Positions 17,987 through 25,608 of a stretch of 30,167 nt of DNA are shown here, in pieces (positions within the stretch are counted from its first letter, which is position 1; every line of letters begins with the position of its first letter). Under the pieces are notes generated by a model. That model was given only the letters and a program-made list of their open reading frames with translations. It was not told the origin of the DNA and made no database searches. The translations under genes were made by a program, and so were the position numbers. Source of the DNA: an uncultured Eubacteriales bacterium (GTDB lineage Bacteria; Bacillota; Clostridia; Oscillospirales; CAG-272); assembly GCA_900546635.1 (NCBI GenBank), contig URDS01000021.1, positions 1 through 30,167 of the forward strand, given 5' to 3'.

Positions 17987-19957
17987 TCATTTCTCCTTTT
18001 CAATTTTTTCGATTACGCTGAAATCGCCGTCGAGTTCGCGCTCGATTCGGTCGATGGTCGTCAGACGGAACGCGGCCGGCCAGGTGACGAACATGTCGTT
18101 TAGGTGTCCGCGCGCCTCGCAGCTTCTGCGGTAGCGCGTCCAGCGCGCCTGGAAGAACGCTTCGCTCTGCAGACCGGCCGGGCGCTTGTGTCCGTGCAGC
18201 GTTCTGCCGCCCGCGGGGGTAATGCACAGCATGCAGTTGCACCAAAGGGCGCGCGCGCGGTCGTTCCAGCGTTTGTCGCCCGTAAAGCGGGCAAGGCGCA
18301 TGTAGTCGGGAATGACAATGGCGCCCCACGGGTCGATGGCCGGGTGCTGGGTGGAGACCGCCGTGCCGCCGCTCGTATAGTAGCCGAGGCGCTCAAAGTC
18401 ACTGTCCGCGTCGTACAGCGCGTCGTAGTAGAATGTCCATGCGTGGAAGTAGTACGCGGCTTTTTCGGCGATCTCAAGATAGCGCGCATTGCCGCGGATC
18501 TCGTACAGATCGAGCGCCGAAACGATGAACGGATAGGCCGTTTCCTTGTCAAGGCATGCGCAGTCGATCGCGCCCGCGGTACAGACAAAATTGTCGATGT
18601 CCCGCGCGGCGTAGAGTTCCATCGCGCGCTCGGCGGCGTCAAGGTAGCGCGTCTTGCCGCTCGCCTTGTAGGTCTCGATCAGACCCATAATCATAAACGC
18701 GCCGATGGAGCCGCCGTCAGCCGCCTTGGTGCCGTTCAGGTTCCATTTCAGGCCGAAGCCGGTTTTCTCGTCGTAGTGATCGATAAAGAAGCTGCAAAGG
18801 CGCTCGGCAAATTCGAGATACCGCGCGCGGTCAATGCCGAGTTCGTACAGGAGCGTGTAGCTTTTGGACGCTTCGGCGGCCGCCCAGCCGTAGTTGCACA
18901 CGTCGCTTGGGAGATACTGTTTGGAGATATGGCGCGAGTAGTTGATGGGGAACAGGCCGTTTTCTTCCTGCGCCTCCATCCAGGCGTCAAGGCAGGAAAG
19001 ACCGATGTCCAGCATTTCGCGGTCGCCGCCGTTTGCGTATTCGTTGATAAACAGGCGCGCGCATTTAAAGCACTGACCCGACCAGCCCGCCTCGAATACA
19101 GGGTAGGGCATGTAGATTCCGTCGCTGTTCGGGTCGTTGCGCATGGCGTTGCAAAACATCTTTGCGCCCGCGTAGTCGCAGAGGAAGAATTTGCAGTGCT
19201 CGACTGACGCGTCGTGCGTCTCGCGCACGGTAAGCTCCGGTTCATGGCGGAACGGAAAGACCGTGTGGATACGGTCGAGCAGGGAGGCCGTACCGAAGTT
19301 TTTCCACTTCGGCGCGCCGATGTAAAGATAGAACTCGGTTTCAAAGCGCTCGCCCGGCAGGATCGTCAGATAGGTGTCGTAACGATCGCCCATCACGTCG
19401 TGGTCGATGTAGGAATAGGGCGCCTCGGTGACCGGATAGTAGATTCTGTGCCGCAGCGCGCCGTTTTCCTCCCGGATAAGGGCGCAGGAGGATACAAGGC
19501 TACTTGCATCTTTGTCGGAGGCAAAGAGCGCGCAGACAATGTTTTCGTTTTCGGTCAGGGTACAGGAGGGGATGCCGCAGCGGTCATAGGCGAAAACCCA
19601 GGGTTCGCCGTCCTTTGAGAGGCCGTGCGGCTCTTTTCCGCCGCTCTTTTCGTTTTCGTCGAACATGACGCAGGGGATGCAGGATTTATCCGGGATAAAT
19701 TCGTCGCGGACCTCGGCGATCAGCTTGCCGACCCGCGCGCTGCGGCCGGTGTTTTCGACCGTGCGCCGGACGCGAAAGAGGCCGTCGCCGAGCGATTCGA
19801 TTTGATCGTTGGCCGAGAGCGTGCCGCAGACAAAGCTGCCGTCCTCGGTCACGGTAAAGGGAAGTTCCCGGCCGTTTGCCTCAAATACGGGGGGCAAAAG
19901 CGCGGCTGATGCGCCGTTTGGATCGCTTGAAACATTTTTTTCGGAAAAGTAAATCAT
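17987..19957 (-). CDS. Uncharacterised six-hairpin ((alpha/alpha)6) glycosidase-like protein
   Basis: 656-residue protein not assigned to a named family with certainty. The first ~250 residues look like a beta-sandwich ending in PGERFETEFYLYIG. The rest (~260-620) is a series of paired helices with aromatic and Gly-rich turns (AGWSGQCFKCARLFINEYANG, WMEAQEENGLFPINYS, YGWAAAEASKSYTLLYELG, GGSIGAFMIMGLIETYKASG, PAIDPWGAIVIPDYMRLARFTG). This is the usual look of six-hairpin glycosidases or epimerases. There is no signal peptide, so it is probably cytoplasmic. The catalytic residues are not evident; the Cys pattern of GH127 enzymes was not found. The ATG at 19957 overlaps the GH3 stop by 4 bases and has AAAGGAGGA just upstream; the longer open frame to 20122 was rejected. 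Operon position suggests action on the same oligosaccharide as GH3. Confidence 0.72.
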   Translation of the reverse strand: MIYFSEKNVSSDPNGASAALLPPVFEANGRELPFTVTEDGSFVCGTLSANDQIESLGDGLFRVRRTVENTGRSARVGKLIAEVRDEFIPDKSCIPCVMFDENEKSGGKEPHGLSKDGEPWVFAYDRCGIPSCTLTENENIVCALFASDKDASSLVSSCALIREENGALRHRIYYPVTEAPYSYIDHDVMGDRYDTYLTILPGERFETEFYLYIGAPKWKNFGTASLLDRIHTVFPFRHEPELTVRETHDASVEHCKFFLCDYAGAKMFCNAMRNDPNSDGIYMPYPVFEAGWSGQCFKCARLFINEYANGGDREMLDIGLSCLDAWMEAQEENGLFPINYSRHISKQYLPSDVCNYGWAAAEASKSYTLLYELGIDRARYLEFAERLCSFFIDHYDEKTGFGLKWNLNGTKAADGGSIGAFMIMGLIETYKASGKTRYLDAAERAMELYAARDIDNFVCTAGAIDCACLDKETAYPFIVSALDLYEIRGNARYLEIAEKAAYYFHAWTFYYDALYDADSDFERLGYYTSGGTAVSTQHPAIDPWGAIVIPDYMRLARFTGDKRWNDRARALWCNCMLCITPAGGRTLHGHKRPAGLQSEAFFQARWTRYRRSCEARGHLNDMFVTWPAAFRLTTIDRIERELDGDFSVIEKIEKEK

Positions 19958-22212
19958 ATTTCCTCCTTTATCGCCTCGGTCAGGCGCTCGTTGCAGGCTT
20001 TGATCGTTTGCTGCAAGGTGTCCTCGCAAAACTGCGGATTGAAATAGAATGTCTGGCGCAGCGCATAGCCCATACGGCGCCGCACGACAGGATTTTTTTC
20101 GGTGCAGCCGTACTCGGCGCATTGCTTTTCAAAATCGGTGTTGGACAGCATCGCACCCGCAAAAATTTCGCGGATCGGCGCGTAACATTCCCGGCGGATC
20201 ACGTCAACAAGCAGCGTGTTGCGGTCAACCGGCTTGGTTTTCGGTTTGTCGCCTTTGAGCGTCGTCTTGCCGCTCAGGCGGATGTCGGCGCTGCTCGCGC
20301 CCACATAGACCGTGTATTCGCCGCCCGGCAGAATATAGCGCCGCTCGTCGGCGCTCCAGTAGGTGAGCGGCCGCTCGGCAAGCTCGATTTCCACGGTTTT
20401 TTCCTCGCCCGCGCGCAAAAACAGCTTTTTGAAGCCGCAGAGCGCCTTGACGGGCAGGGAGAGTGTGGGCGCGTTTTTGCCCGCATAGACCTGGGCGGTT
20501 TCAAAGCCGTCCCGGTCGCCGGTGTTTTTCACGGTAAAGCGCACGGTGGCGCCGGAGACAGAGAGGTCGCCGTAGGCAAAGGAAGCGTAGGACAGGCCGT
20601 GGCCGAACGGATAGCGAACCGCAAGGTTTCGCTTGTCATAGTACCGGTATCCGATGTAGATGTCTTCCGCGTAGCTGCACTCGTCCCCGTCGCCGGGGAA
20701 ATTCAGGAAAGCGGGGGTGTCCGCAAGCGTCGCCGGGAAGGTTTCCGCTAATTTTCCGGATGGGTTCTGCTCGCCGAACACAAGCTCGGAGAGCGCCTCG
20801 GCGGCCGCGTCGCCGCAGAGATAGGTCAAAAGGAGCGCGCGTGCCGAATCGGCAAACGGAAGCTCAACCGGCGCGCCGCAGGTCAGAATCACCGCGCAGT
20901 CGGGCACGGCCGCCGACACCGCTTCAAAGAGTTTTATCTGTTCGTCGGGCAGATGCATGTGCTTTCGGTCGGCGCCCTCCGCCTCAAAGGATTCGGGCAG
21001 ACCGAGGAAGAGCAGCGCGCGTCCGCAGCGCTTTGCCGCCTCCACAGCCGCCGCCACGCCGTCCTCAAAGGAAACATAGGTCACCGGCGCGCCGTTTTTT
21101 CCCTCGATCGCGGCAAGCGCGTCGTTTTTCGGACTGCCGACCACCTTGCTCGAACCGCTGCCCTGTATACGGATGGCTTTGGCCTCCCCGATAACGGCGA
21201 GGGGCGCGCCCTTGGCAAGCGGCAGCATCCCGTCGTTTTTCAGCAGCACCATGCATTCCCGCGCGCAGCACAGAGCGGCTTCATAGTTCTTTTCCGCGTT
21301 TCGCGGCGCGCCGGGCTTTTCTCTTTTGTATTTCAAAATGAAGTTTAAAATTCGGCGCACGGCGGTGTCCAGCACCTCTTCCGAAATGCGCGCCTCTTTG
21401 ACGGCTTTGAGAATCTCCGCCTTTCCGTTGCCGAGGCTGTCCGGCATTTCGAGATCCAGCCCCGCAAAAAGGGAGGCGACGCGGTCGCTCACGGCTTCCC
21501 AGTCGCTGACCACGATGCCGTCATATCCCCACTCTCCGCGCAGAATATCGGTCAGCAGCCACTTAGCTTCTGCCGCGTGTGTGCCGTTGATGCGGTTGTA
21601 GGCTTCCATCACCGCGGCGGGCTTTGCTTCTTTGATGGCAAGCTCAAACGCGGGCAGGTAGATTTCGCGCAGCGCCCGCTCGCTCAGATTGGCGGAAACG
21701 GTGAAGCGCCGGGTCTCCTGATTGTTGCAGGCAAAATGCTTGACGCAGCTTCCCACGCCCCGCTTTTGCATCGTCTGTATGTAGGCCGAGGCCAGTTCCC
21801 CGGCAAGATACGGATCCTCCGAAAAATATTCAAAGTTTCGTCCGCAAAGCGGAGAGCGCTTCATATTGACGCCGGGGCCGAGCACGAGCGAAACGTCCTC
21901 GGCTTCCGCTTCGGCCGCGATCGTGTCGGCTGCCGCCGCGAGCACGTCCGGGTTCCAGGACGCGGCCAGCGCGGACGCGGTCGGAAAACAGGTGGCGGGC
22001 ACGCGCACAGCCTGACCGTTTTCCTGCATCACCTTACGCAGACCGTGCGGTCCGTCGGTCATCATTACCGAATCAAGTCCGAGCCGCTCCACCGCTTTGG
22101 TATGCCAAAGTCCTTCGCCGCCGCAGAGCGCAGCTTTTTCCTCAAGCGTCATTTCGCAAAGCAGTTTTTCTATACGGCAGTCCAGGCTGTCGCTGTTTTT
22201 ACAGGTGTTCAT
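19954..22212 (-). CDS. Glycoside hydrolase family 3 (beta-glucosidase / beta-xylosidase type)
   Basis: 752-residue GH3 enzyme, first gene of the leftward sugar operon. The N-terminal TIM barrel has MTDGPHGLRK, GPGVNMKRSPLCGRNFEYFSEDPYLAG, VKHFACNNQETRR (~158-169) and the nucleophile Asp237 in IVVSDWEAV. The alpha/beta sandwich domain (from about GAPLAVIGEAKAIRIQGSGSSKV) supplies the acid/base region. A fibronectin III-like domain follows (VRFTVKNTGDRDGFETAQVYAG to YILPGGEYTVYVG). A ~95-residue C-terminal tail contains no recognised motif. There is no signal peptide, so it probably hydrolyses imported oligosaccharides. The start at 22212 has GAGGAG (22220-22225) 7 bases upstream. The substrate (gluco-, xylo- or arabino-) cannot be decided from sequence; the operon's GH43 leans towards arabinoxylan or arabinan. 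Confidence 0.95.
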   Translation of the reverse strand: MNTCKNSDSLDCRIEKLLCEMTLEEKAALCGGEGLWHTKAVERLGLDSVMMTDGPHGLRKVMQENGQAVRVPATCFPTASALAASWNPDVLAAAADTIAAEAEAEDVSLVLGPGVNMKRSPLCGRNFEYFSEDPYLAGELASAYIQTMQKRGVGSCVKHFACNNQETRRFTVSANLSERALREIYLPAFELAIKEAKPAAVMEAYNRINGTHAAEAKWLLTDILRGEWGYDGIVVSDWEAVSDRVASLFAGLDLEMPDSLGNGKAEILKAVKEARISEEVLDTAVRRILNFILKYKREKPGAPRNAEKNYEAALCCARECMVLLKNDGMLPLAKGAPLAVIGEAKAIRIQGSGSSKVVGSPKNDALAAIEGKNGAPVTYVSFEDGVAAAVEAAKRCGRALLFLGLPESFEAEGADRKHMHLPDEQIKLFEAVSAAVPDCAVILTCGAPVELPFADSARALLLTYLCGDAAAEALSELVFGEQNPSGKLAETFPATLADTPAFLNFPGDGDECSYAEDIYIGYRYYDKRNLAVRYPFGHGLSYASFAYGDLSVSGATVRFTVKNTGDRDGFETAQVYAGKNAPTLSLPVKALCGFKKLFLRAGEEKTVEIELAERPLTYWSADERRYILPGGEYTVYVGASSADIRLSGKTTLKGDKPKTKPVDRNTLLVDVIRRECYAPIREIFAGAMLSNTDFEKQCAEYGCTEKNPVVRRRMGYALRQTFYFNPQFCEDTLQQTIKACNERLTEAIKEEI

Positions 22213-22241
22213 TTGATAACTCCTCAGAAACGTTTTTTCAC

Positions 22242-22274
22242 TTTACATTATAAAGCAACTGTGTTATAATGCAA
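22242..22274. promoter_or_regulatory. Overlapping divergent promoters for the GH3 operon and the AraC regulator
   Basis: Rightward: TTTACA (22242-22247), 17 bases, TATAAT (22265-22270), reading to the AraC-type gene. Leftward: TTGCAT (minus strand, 22269-22274), 16 bases, TATAAT (22247-22252), reading to GH3. The -35 of each overlaps the -10 of the other, so RNA polymerase cannot occupy both at once. Confidence 0.75.
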
Positions 22275-22299
22275 GACAACCGGACAACAAAAAGTAGCC

Positions 22300-22315
22300 A
22301 AAAATCATGATTTTT
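22300..22315. promoter_or_regulatory. 16-bp perfect palindrome, possible operator
   Basis: AAAAATCATGATTTTT lies 30 bases downstream of the rightward -10 and 41 bases before the regulator's start, within its probable 5' leader. It is a candidate binding site for the AraC-type protein or another regulator; its role is inferred from position only. Confidence 0.4.
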
Positions 22316-22355
22316 ATTTTGGTTTGGCAGATTTGATAAAAAAGGCGGTGGTTTT

Positions 22356-23195
22356 TTGGGCATTGCATACGAAGACCGGGTCAACACCCTGATTCTCTGG
22401 CGGCGGAGCACGCTTGTTTTTCTTCCGCATTTTCATGACAGCGCCGAAATCGTCTGTATGCTCCGCGGAAGCGTGCACGCGGTGATCGACGGCAGGGAAT
22501 ACGAGCTTCATGCGGGGGATTTCAGCGTGGCGCTGCCGAATGTGATCCATTCTTATTATAAAGAGGAAAACGTGGACGCCTATCTGATGATCGTTCCGCG
22601 GCGTTATCTTTCGGCCTATGATTCGCTGATTCACACGCATTCGCCGTGCTCCGCCGCGTTCCATCAGACCGACGGGCGCCCCCTCACCGATCTGGTTGAA
22701 AAAATCATCGCCTGCAACAAAACGGCTCACCCCTACCGCAGGCAGATGCTGTACGGGTATTTTTCCGTATTTTTCGGAGAACTGTTCGCGCGCACCGGCA
22801 TGGAGGAAAACAAGCGAACGCCGCCCGAAACCGAGCGGCGCATCATTGCGTATTGTCTGGAGCATTTCAGATCCGATCTCGGCCTTGATCTTTTGGCTGA
22901 GGAATTGAACATCAGCCGGAATCATATTTCCTATATCTTTTCCTCCAAACTGAAAATCAGCCTGCCGGATTTTCTCGGCTCGCTTCGGATTGCGGAGGCC
23001 AAGCGGCTGATCGAGGAGGGGCGCAGCATGACGGACGCCGCGCTGGAGGCCGGATTTTCGTCCATCCGCACGTTTAACCGGCGCTTTTTGGCCGAGACCG
23101 GCCAGACGCCGCGCGCCTACGCGCAAAATGTGCAGGGCGGGAACGGCTTATCCGGTACGCGGCCGGAAGATCAAAAGCTGCCCGGCCATCCGTGA
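22356..23195 (+). CDS. AraC-family transcriptional regulator with cupin N-terminal domain
   Basis: 279-residue AraC/XylS-type regulator, transcribed divergently from the sugar operon and the obvious candidate for its control. The N-terminal cupin ligand domain (~20-90) has FLPHFHDSAEIVCMLRGSVHAVIDGREYELHAGDFSVALPNVIHSY. A helical linker follows. The C-terminal double helix-turn-helix (~170-262) has LDLLAEELNISRNHISYIFSSKLKISLPDFLGSLRIAEAKRLI and MTDAALEAGFSSIRTFNRRFLAETGQTPRAY. The start chosen is TTG at 22356, with AAGGCGGTGG just upstream (22342-22351); no ATG fits. The last ~15 residues after the HTH are encoded within an inverted repeat that may be the gene's terminator. Confidence 0.92.
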   Translation: MGIAYEDRVNTLILWRRSTLVFLPHFHDSAEIVCMLRGSVHAVIDGREYELHAGDFSVALPNVIHSYYKEENVDAYLMIVPRRYLSAYDSLIHTHSPCSAAFHQTDGRPLTDLVEKIIACNKTAHPYRRQMLYGYFSVFFGELFARTGMEENKRTPPETERRIIAYCLEHFRSDLGLDLLAEELNISRNHISYIFSSKLKISLPDFLGSLRIAEAKRLIEEGRSMTDAALEAGFSSIRTFNRRFLAETGQTPRAYAQNVQGGNGLSGTRPEDQKLPGHP

Positions 23196-23213
23196 CGGAT
23201 GCCGTGCAGCTTT
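23174..23213 (+). terminator. Inverted repeat overlapping the AraC gene stop, possible terminator
   Basis: AAAGCTGC (23174-23181) pairs with GCAGCTTT (23206-23213), with inner CATCCGT/ACGGATG around the stop codon TGA (23193-23195). There is only a short T3 after the stem, so termination efficiency is uncertain. Confidence 0.5.
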
Positions 23214-23215
23214 AC

Positions 23216-23242
23216 CGCCGAAAAACCAAGGTTTTCCGACGG
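23216..23242. repeat. Palindromic interspersed repeat, copy 1
   Basis: CCGCCGAAAAACC-AA-GGTTTTCCGACGG is an imperfect palindrome. Its 18-base portion AACCAAGGTTTTCCGACG (23224-23241) recurs exactly, inverted, at 28374-28391, and the bases after it (GGTTACAAGCAG versus GGTCTGCAACAG) are also similar. Confidence 0.65.
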
Positions 23243-23246
23243 TTAC

Positions 23247-23281
23247 AAGCAGTCTTGACCGCAAAGCGGTCAAGACTGCTT
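23247..23281. repeat. Perfect 16-bp inverted repeat with AAA loop
   Basis: AAGCAGTCTTGACCGC (23247-23262) pairs fully with 23266-23281. It lies between the convergent AraC gene and the DUF4097 gene, where a bidirectional terminator would be expected, but neither side has a real T-run. Confidence 0.6.
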
Positions 23282-23307
23282 GTTGTATAGAGAACGCAAA
23301 GTCAAGT

Positions 23308-24249
23308 TCAGTCCGCGAAAGTAAACTCAATATCTCCGGTCGAGGTTTTGGCGTACAGCGTTTTTTCACCGGTCCCGAAATTCTTCGGCAGATTGCTCTC
23401 CCCGGTCGAGGTTTGACTCTGAATGGTAAATTCCGCGCTTTTGTTTTTCAGGCCGCAATGGATGTCGCCGGTTGTCGCGGCAGCTTCTATCCTGCGTCCG
23501 ACGGTGATTTGCGCGGCGGTGATTTCCCCGGTCGTGGTGTTCAAATTGATTTCGTCGGCGGAGGCGTCCTTGATGTGCAGTTCGCCCGTTGTAGCCGAAG
23601 CCTCCAGCTTTTGCGCGCATTCGACCGCTTCAAGCCGGATCTCCCCGGTGGAGGCGCGGAACGCCGCGCGCGCGGCGCGAACGTCTTTTGCGCGGACGGC
23701 GCCGGTTGAGACCTTGACCGATGCTTCGCCCGAAACGCTCAGCTGTTCCAAGTAAATCGTGCCGGTGGAGGCTTTGATTTGCAGATCGCCGGTCAGATCA
23801 AGGCCGCGAACCTCGATTTTTCCGGTGGAGCAGGAAAGCGTAAGCGAACCGGAGAAGTTTTCCGGGATCCCGATTTTCGCCGGGCGGAAGAGATTGCCCG
23901 AAAAGGAAATACCGATCAGATTCATTCTGCGGCCGGAGCGGCGAAAGGAGAGCGCGCCGTCCGTGCACTCGGCGAGGTAATACGGGTTTTCGGCATCGTC
24001 GTAGTAGCATAGGGTGATCTCGTCCCCCTGCGTCCGAAAGACCTGCAAATCGGTCACAGCGAGGTCGGTTTCGATCATATGGACGGCGCCGGGGTAGCTT
24101 TGGTTGACTTCGGTCAGCGCGGACGCGTCAAACCCGATGTCAAAAGCGGACAGGTCTCCGTCGGCAAGGAAGAAAGCGCCCGCGGTGACAAACAGGCCGC
24201 AGAGTAGCAAAATTGTGGCGATCAGAATGGATTTTACAGTAGACGACAT
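23308..24249 (-). CDS. DUF4097-type beta-solenoid membrane-anchored protein
   Basis: 313-residue protein of the DUF4097/LiaG-like type, function unknown, often encoded with DUF1700 and PadR proteins and linked to envelope-stress loci. Residues ~5-28 are a membrane anchor (SILIATILLLCGLFVTAGAFFLA). Residues ~50-135 form a head region. From residue 141 nine (S/T)TG motifs repeat about every 20 residues (141, 161, 181, 200, 220, 239, 259, 281, 303) in the pattern STG.I....., predicting a right-handed beta-solenoid. The ATG at 24249 follows GAGGTG and starts 6 bases after the DUF1700 stop. It is the last gene of the padR operon. Enzymatic residues are not apparent; a scaffold or surface-sensing role is only inference. 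Confidence 0.87.
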   Translation of the reverse strand: MSSTVKSILIATILLLCGLFVTAGAFFLADGDLSAFDIGFDASALTEVNQSYPGAVHMIETDLAVTDLQVFRTQGDEITLCYYDDAENPYYLAECTDGALSFRRSGRRMNLIGISFSGNLFRPAKIGIPENFSGSLTLSCSTGKIEVRGLDLTGDLQIKASTGTIYLEQLSVSGEASVKVSTGAVRAKDVRAARAAFRASTGEIRLEAVECAQKLEASATTGELHIKDASADEINLNTTTGEITAAQITVGRRIEAAATTGDIHCGLKNKSAEFTIQSQTSTGESNLPKNFGTGEKTLYAKTSTGDIEFTFAD

Positions 24250-24255
24250 TGTTTT

Positions 24256-24963
24256 TCACCTCACAGATTTCGTATAAAAAAGCGAACAAAATCGGGAAAA
24301 GGAGCGCGCGGTGCCGCGTGCGGCCAGCCGGGTCAGCACGCGCGCGCCGAGAAACGTGAATATGGAGAGCGCGGCGAGCGTGAGCGCGGCGCCGGTGTAG
24401 AACAGACCCGCCGCGGCGCCGTTTGTCACAAATCCGATGACGACAGCCGCGACGCAGGCGGCGCCGGACAGCGCAAACGCGGCGAACACGCACCAAAGCG
24501 AAGCCAAAACCGACCAGAGGATGATATACGCGGAAAGCAGCAGCAAAACGGCGGCCAGCAGCAGTGGGAACCAAAGCGGGAAGCCGAGAACCAAAAGCAG
24601 CGTGCGCATGGCGCCCGGAGCCTTTTTCATTTGTTTTTCATTCTTACCGGCGGTCTCTTCCGCTTTTGTGTCGACGGTCTGCGCGGCATCCGCGGCATCC
24701 GTGGTCTGCGCGCCGACATCCTTGCCGGCCTTTCCGCCGTCCCCGGTTGTCTGCGCCGCCTGCGCGTCCGCGCGCGCCGCGCGAAGCTGCTCCGCTGCGA
24801 GGAACGGACTGCCGAGCGCGCCGACGGCGCTTTCCTCATCCATGCCGTCCTCCATGCGCTCGTCGATCATTTCGGCGTAATATTCGACCGACGCCCGGCG
24901 TTCGCTTTCGTCCATGCCGTCAAGACAGGTTTCCAGGGCTTCCAAAAATTCAGTTTTTTTCAT
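24256..24963 (-). CDS. DUF1700-family membrane protein
   Basis: 235-residue protein. The N-terminal ~65 residues are the DUF1700 helical domain (MKKTEFLEALETCLDGMDESERRASVEYYAEMIDERMEDGMDEESAVGALGSP). A charged, Ala/Thr-rich linker follows (~70-125). Then come about four membrane helices (TLLLVLGFPLWFPLLLAAVLLLLSAYIILW, ASLWCVFAAFALSGAACVAAVVIGF, AGLFYTGAALTLAALSIFTFLGA). The ATG at 24963 lies inside the 3' end of padR (14-base overlap), so the two are translationally coupled; the longer upstream frame would overlap padR entirely and was rejected. This PadR-DUF1700-DUF4097 order is a recurring Firmicutes module, usually read as membrane- or envelope-related. No enzymatic function is known. 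Confidence 0.88.
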   Translation of the reverse strand: MKKTEFLEALETCLDGMDESERRASVEYYAEMIDERMEDGMDEESAVGALGSPFLAAEQLRAARADAQAAQTTGDGGKAGKDVGAQTTDAADAAQTVDTKAEETAGKNEKQMKKAPGAMRTLLLVLGFPLWFPLLLAAVLLLLSAYIILWSVLASLWCVFAAFALSGAACVAAVVIGFVTNGAAAGLFYTGAALTLAALSIFTFLGARVLTRLAARGTARSFSRFCSLFYTKSVR

Positions 24964-25276
24964 ATTTTTCAAATTCCCCTTTGATGTATTCATAGGTCTG
25001 CGAGATCGTCTCCCAGTCGCGGAGAAATTCGCAAATGCGCGCGCGTCCCGCATCCGTGATGCGGTAGTATTTCCGCAGTCGTCCGTCATGCTCGATCGAA
25101 TACGCCGTGAGCGCGCCCGCGCTCTCCAGCCGGCGCAGAATCGGGTAGAGCGTGGACTCGGTCATTTCGACGCGCCCGGACAGCTTTCGGATGATCTTGT
25201 ATCCGTAGGAATCCTCTTCGAGGAGTACGGCGAGCACGCAGCTTTCCAGAAAACCGCGCTTCATCTGTACGTCCAT
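24950..25276 (-). CDS. PadR-family transcriptional regulator
   Basis: 108-residue PadR-type winged helix, the small subfamily with a short C-terminal helix. Recognisable blocks are MKRGFLESCVLAVLLEEDSYGYKIIRKLSG, EMTESTLYPILRRLESAGALTAYSIEHDGRLRKYYRITDAGR and a dimerising helix at the end (FLRDWETISQTYEYIKGEFEKYEKN). It is the first gene of an operon with DUF1700 and DUF4097. The start at 25276 has AAGGAA about 8 bases upstream. A 27-base palindrome covering the promoter about 260 bases upstream is a good candidate for its own operator, which would make the operon autoregulated. The ligand or signal is unknown. Confidence 0.94.
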   Translation of the reverse strand: MDVQMKRGFLESCVLAVLLEEDSYGYKIIRKLSGRVEMTESTLYPILRRLESAGALTAYSIEHDGRLRKYYRITDAGRARICEFLRDWETISQTYEYIKGEFEKYEKN

Positions 25277-25534
25277 TTTCGTTCCTTTCTTTGTGTGCTC
25301 TTCGGGAAAATACGCATTTCCCGAAAGAAATGACGGCTTTGCGCCTATTGCGTCTGTTTACGCTGTTGTTTGCGTGCGTTTACGCCTGTTCTGTTCGTAT
25401 CCGTTTGCACCTGACCTTGCCTGCAAATGCCCCATAGCGGACTTTTTGCGCTGCTTGTCGGGTGCAACGCCGCCCGCGCATCCGGGGCGCGCTCACACAA
25501 ACGCGCGTTTTCTGTTCGTCATTTCCCATATTCG
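25277..25534 (-). other. Long 5' leader of the padR operon
   Basis: About 255 bases separate the predicted transcription start from the padR ATG. It holds a 9-bp hairpin close to the ribosome site (TTCGGGAAA 25301-25309 / TTTCCCGAA 25317-25325) and no convincing gene. No known riboswitch was recognised. Confidence 0.45.
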
Positions 25535-25568
25535 ATAATACTATACTACGCATAGTATTATGTGTCAA
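25535..25568 (-). promoter_or_regulatory. padR operon promoter with overlapping palindromic operator
   Basis: On the minus strand: TTGACA (25563-25568), 17-base spacer, TATAGT (25540-25545). A perfect inverted repeat ATAATACTAT (25535-25544) / ATAGTATTAT (25552-25561), loop 7, covers the -10 and nearly all of the spacer. Its position fits steric repression, probably by the PadR protein encoded downstream. Confidence 0.8.
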
Positions 25569-25579
25569 TAGGTATTCGT

Positions 25580-25608
25580 AAAAAAATCCGCCCGCGGGCG
25601 GATTTTTT
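25580..25608 (-). terminator. Rho-independent terminator of the XRE gene
   Basis: TCCGCCC-GC-GGGCGGA core (25587-25602), with flanking A7 (25580-25586), read as a U-run on the minus strand, and T6. The right arm runs into the XRE stop codon (TGA, minus, 25608-25610), so the stem starts at the stop. Confidence 0.92.

Noticed and set aside
17987..19957. Assignment of the six-hairpin protein to GH127/GH146
   Set aside because: The zinc-cysteine and catalytic cysteine pattern of those families was not found, so the gene is left unassigned.
22227..22242. AAACGTTT near the GH3 start as a CcpA cre site or LacI-type operator
   Set aside because: Only the central bases match; the outer positions of the cre consensus fail on both strands.
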